DNA of 64,000 nucleotides, from assembly GCF_000526795.1 (NCBI RefSeq), contig NZ_JAGT01000001.1, positions 2,562,501 to 2,626,500 of the forward strand, read 5' to 3'. A program made the translations under genes and the position numbers. Under the pieces are notes generated by a model. The model saw only the letters and a list, made by a program, of their open reading frames with translations. It had not been told where the DNA came from and made no database searches. Origin of the DNA: Ruminococcus flavefaciens AE3010 (GTDB lineage: Bacteria; Bacillota; Clostridia; Oscillospirales; Ruminococcaceae). The stretch's first letter is position 1. Each line of letters opens with the position of its first letter. Positions 61,377 to 64,000 of this stretch are shown piece after piece.

Positions 61377-62033
61377 ATGGAACTGAAATACATTACACAG
61401 GAAAATATAGATGATTCCCATATAAACATCACCTCTGCGGAGATGTATGGGGAATTCAAGAAATACAACCAGAAAATGCTTGACATGAGCAAGATACGCT
61501 GGAGATTTCTCCGTGATTTCTGGGGAATGTGGATAATGAACGCCATAATCGTCCCCTTTATATTCATCTTAACGTATTTCAGAGTGCTCTCACCTATTAT
61601 ATGGTACGGCGGCAGTACAGGGCTGTGTCTTGCAGTGGTGCTCATAAGCGAGGCGCTTCTGGTATACCTTGTGGGCATAAGGAAGATGTACAGCTGGATC
61701 ATTGGATTTCTTGTGACTTTGCTTATGCTGCCCGCGAATCTGTGCTATGTAATGCTTGCCGTGGCAAATGCCGTGATAATTTATGTCATGGGCAGGATAG
61801 ACGACAGCATCAGGGACGAGACAGGCTATCCCCATTTCGTGCAGCTGAGAGGCTCCTATAAGAGCTTCGTCAAGGACGGCGAGGTCTTCGGCATAGAGGG
61901 CGAGAGCGTATACGGCACGGATATAAAGGCAGACTATGTAGTCCCCGAGGATCCCTTTGCAAAGTACAGGATACGCCCCGAGGACGATATGGGTATGCTT
62001 GCCGACAACGATATTAATAACAATAAGGAGTAA
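61377..62033 (+). CDS. polytopic membrane protein of unknown function, second of a paralogous pair
   Basis: 218 aa, not recognised. Shares with its neighbour the N-terminal pattern KYITQENIDDSHINITSAEM with GEFKKYNQKMLDM, three or four transmembrane helices (about 47-68, 74-98, 102-140) and the post-membrane DSIRDETGYPHFVQL. It ends in a longer acidic tail (YVVPEDPFAKYRIRPEDDMG). ATG at 61377 lies 2 bases after the neighbour's stop; an in-frame TTG at 61371 would overlap it. Its stop is followed by fabZ within 6 bases. Composition and codon use look like those of neighbouring genes, with no sign of recent insertion. Confidence 0.8.
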   Translation: MELKYITQENIDDSHINITSAEMYGEFKKYNQKMLDMSKIRWRFLRDFWGMWIMNAIIVPFIFILTYFRVLSPIIWYGGSTGLCLAVVLISEALLVYLVGIRKMYSWIIGFLVTLLMLPANLCYVMLAVANAVIIYVMGRIDDSIRDETGYPHFVQLRGSYKSFVKDGEVFGIEGESVYGTDIKADYVVPEDPFAKYRIRPEDDMGMLADNDINNNKE

Positions 62034-62038
62034 CGATC

Positions 62039-62482
62039 ATGGCTGATATACTTATGAATAAAGAACAGATAATGGAAATAATCCCCCACCGCGACCCCTT
62101 TCTTCTCATTGACGAGATAGTTGATATGGAAATCGGCGTAAAGGTACACGCAAGAAAGTACATCAAGGAAGAGGACTTCTGGTTCAAGGGTCACTTCCCG
62201 GGATATCCCGTGACTCCGGGCGTTCTTATGGTTGAGATGCTGGCTCAGGCAGGAGCTGTCTGCATGCTATCAAAGCCTGAATTCAAGGGCAAGATAGGAC
62301 TTTTCGGCGGCATCGACAAGGCTAAGTTCCGCAGACAGGTAGTCCCGGGGGACGTACTCGACCTTGAAGTGGAGATAATCCGTCAGAGAGGACCTGTGGG
62401 AACAGGTCAGGCGCTTGCCTCAGTAGGCGGCGAAAAGGCTGTATCCTGCGAGATAACCTTCGTTGTGACAGATAATAAATAA
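62039..62482 (+). CDS. fabZ: 3-hydroxyacyl-ACP dehydratase
   Basis: Dehydrates 3-hydroxyacyl-ACP in the fatty acid cycle, 147 aa. Catalytic His in IIPHRDPFLLIDEIV and Glu in PVTPGVLMVEMLAQAG with the hot-dog helix GHFPGYP are visible. AAGGAG overlaps the stop of the membrane protein gene, 8 bases before the ATG. accC follows after 21 bases. Confidence 0.96.
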   Translation: MADILMNKEQIMEIIPHRDPFLLIDEIVDMEIGVKVHARKYIKEEDFWFKGHFPGYPVTPGVLMVEMLAQAGAVCMLSKPEFKGKIGLFGGIDKAKFRRQVVPGDVLDLEVEIIRQRGPVGTGQALASVGGEKAVSCEITFVVTDNK

Positions 62483-62503
62483 CTCATACAGGAGATAAGA
62501 TAA

Positions 62504-63856
62504 ATGTTCAGAAAAGTACTTATCGCCAACAGAGGCGAGATAGCTGTACGAATCATCAGAGCGTGCCGAGAGCTGAATATACGCTGTGTTGCAGTATATT
62601 CAACTGCCGACCGCAATTCGCTCCATGCACAGATAGCCGACGAGGCTGTATGCATCGGACCTGCGGCAACAAAGGACAGCTACCTTAACATGAACGCTAT
62701 CATACAGGCGGCACTGAATACAGGCGCAGAAGCCATACATCCAGGCTTCGGCTTCCTTTCCGAGAACGCCGAGTTCGCAAAGCTCTGCGAGGCTAACGGA
62801 ATAGTTTTCATCGGTCCGTCATATAAGTCAATAGAGATGCTTGGCGACAAGGCAGCTGCAAAGGAAACTATGGCAGCAGCGGGAGTACCTGTTATCCCGG
62901 GCTCAAAGGGCGCAGTCAAGTCCCTTGAGGAAGCCCGCGAGATAGCCGAAAAGGCAGGCTACCCCGTACTGGTAAAGGCTTCCGCAGGCGGCGGCGGACG
63001 CGGCATACGCCGTGTTGACAGTGCAGACGAGCTTGAAGCTCAGATGACAGCCGCTCAGCAGGAGGCAAAGAACTTCTTCGGTGACGACGCCGTATATATC
63101 GAGAAGTTCCTCATAAATCCGCACCATGTTGAGATACAGATAATTGCAGACAAGCACGGCAACTACCTCCACCTCTGCGAGCGTGACTGCTCAATGCAGC
63201 GCCGCAACCAGAAGATGCTGGAGGAGTGTCCCAGCCCTATCGTAAGCCCCGAGCTTCGCGCAAAAATGGGAGCTGCGGCAGTTACCGCTGCCAAGGAGTG
63301 CGGCTACTACAACGCAGGTACTATCGAGTTCCTCGTTGACGAGAACCGCGACTTCTACTTCATGGAGATGAATACCAGAATACAGGTCGAGCACCCTATT
63401 ACCGAGGAGGTAACGGGCTTCGACCTTGTAAAGGCTCAGATAGAGATAGCAGACGGCAAGCCTCTTGAATTAAAGCAGGAGGACATCACCATACGCGGTC
63501 ACGCTATCGAGTGCAGAATAAATGCGGAGAACCCCGACAAGGGCTTCCGTCCCTCGCCCGGTACTATCACCGCGCTCTATATGCCCGGAGGTCCCGGAAT
63601 AAGAATTGACGGCGCCGTATATCAGGGCTACACCATCACACCTTACTATGACTCTATGATAAGCAAGCTCATTGCTCACGGCTCAGACCGAGATGACGCC
63701 ATAAACAAGATGAAATGGGCGCTTTCGGAGTTCATCGTGGAGGGCGTTGATACAAATATCGACTTCCAGCTGGAGATAATCAAAAATGCCGATTTCAAGG
63801 CAGGTAAATATGATATAGGCTTCCTTGGAAGATACATGGAAGAAAAGAAGAAATAA
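62504..63856 (+). CDS. accC: acetyl-CoA carboxylase biotin carboxylase subunit
   Basis: ATP-dependent carboxylation of biotin on AccB, 450 aa, normal length. Seen: KVLIANRGEIAVRIIRA at the start, the Gly-rich ATP loop KASAGGGGRGIRRV (about 160), RDCSMQRRNQKMLEE, MEMNTRIQVEHPITEEVTG (metal ligands, about 288) and the end GKYDIGFLGRYME. CAGGAGATAAGATAA precedes the ATG. It lies between fabZ and the probable accD. Confidence 0.97.
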   Translation: MFRKVLIANRGEIAVRIIRACRELNIRCVAVYSTADRNSLHAQIADEAVCIGPAATKDSYLNMNAIIQAALNTGAEAIHPGFGFLSENAEFAKLCEANGIVFIGPSYKSIEMLGDKAAAKETMAAAGVPVIPGSKGAVKSLEEAREIAEKAGYPVLVKASAGGGGRGIRRVDSADELEAQMTAAQQEAKNFFGDDAVYIEKFLINPHHVEIQIIADKHGNYLHLCERDCSMQRRNQKMLEECPSPIVSPELRAKMGAAAVTAAKECGYYNAGTIEFLVDENRDFYFMEMNTRIQVEHPITEEVTGFDLVKAQIEIADGKPLELKQEDITIRGHAIECRINAENPDKGFRPSPGTITALYMPGGPGIRIDGAVYQGYTITPYYDSMISKLIAHGSDRDDAINKMKWALSEFIVEGVDTNIDFQLEIIKNADFKAGKYDIGFLGRYMEEKKK

Positions 63857-63875
63857 CCGATAGGGGAGAAAAGAA

Positions 63876-64000
63876 TTGTTTGAAGATTTTTTCAACGTTG
63901 TAAAAAAGCGCTTCAATGACGGTGAGGAGGAATATAAGCCCCCCATGTTCAAATGCCCCCGCTGTCAGGGAACGAGCCCTCTTTATAAATATGAAGAGCT
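63876..64000 (+). CDS. accD: probable acetyl-CoA carboxylase carboxyltransferase beta subunit, 5' end only
   Basis: Open frame cut by the window end, 41 residues: MFEDFFNVVKKRF at the start and MFKCPRCQGTSPLYKYEE at the end. TTG start with GGGGAGAAAAGAA upstream. The CPRC pair would be the first half of the zinc ribbon of AccD, and the position after accC is the usual one, but too little is present to be certain. Confidence 0.6.
   Translation, partial: MFEDFFNVVKKRFNDGEEEYKPPMFKCPRCQGTSPLYKYEE

Overview
The window looks like a chromosomal segment from a cellulosome-forming gut or rumen Ruminococcus (R. flavefaciens / R. champanellensis-like). The species is inference. The grounds are four secreted glycoside hydrolases with signal peptides, Thr-rich linkers and near-identical type I dockerins (core DVVLIMQSLANPNKYG or close variants), strong AGGAGG ribosome binding sites, near-consensus TTGACA-17-TATAAT promoters, and a low-to-mid GC content. 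No prophage, transposase, CRISPR array or recognisable defence system was seen.

Layout. 1-1170: 3' part of a 23S rRNA gene, a 5S gene and a terminator. 1217-3479 (-): a deaminase-fold protein and a Cache-GGDEF sensor. 4086-5156 (-): rplM-rpsI with a perfect promoter and a structured leader. 5618-7868 (+): a GH10 xylanase with dockerin. 7866-11066: archaeal/eukaryotic-type proS, rnhA and a stand-alone EF-Tu domain 2 protein, amid dense short repeats. 11112-14844 (-): two overlapping membrane-anchored BspA-type LRR proteins. 14963-18780 (-): a CpsB-type phosphatase, a CapD-like dehydratase and a FliB-like Cys-rich protein. 19123-21423 (-): a GH5 endoglucanase with dockerin. 21975-25505 (-): a YfhO-type membrane protein. 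25853-30970 (+): glmM, a Wzz-like protein and a Na/Pi symporter. 31206-34479 (-): secG, rnr and a lipoprotein. 34782-40182 (-): two GH9 cellulases with dockerins. 40485-44501: a solute-binding lipoprotein, a VanY-type carboxypeptidase, rsmE and a small acidic membrane protein. 44683-45033: tRNA-Pro, -Thr and -Tyr. 45253-48725 (+): typA and two lipoproteins. 48854-50326 (-): guaB.

50500-64000 is a divergent lipid-synthesis region. Leftward runs fabD-aroE-GNAT-aroK-amidohydrolase-LRR/dockerin protein. Rightward runs fabH-fabK-(68 aa protein)-fabG-fabF-accB-(two related membrane proteins)-fabZ-accC-accD (cut by the window end). Together the rightward genes would make malonyl-CoA and carry out the type II fatty acid cycle, although no acyl carrier protein gene is in the cluster. 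The two membrane proteins are unrecognised and paralogous, and are coupled tightly to accB.

The most unusual signal is non-coding. A modular palindromic repeat family (ends GTAGGGG / CCCCTAC) occurs in seven blocks. Most blocks are abutted by short arrays with a strict 7-bp period, whose heptamer sequence differs from place to place. A 107-bp inverted repeat, 105/107 identical, brackets proS. A second, unrelated repeat of about 88 bp occurs four times next to stop codons and terminators, and one copy sits between duplicated pieces of the rpsI terminator.
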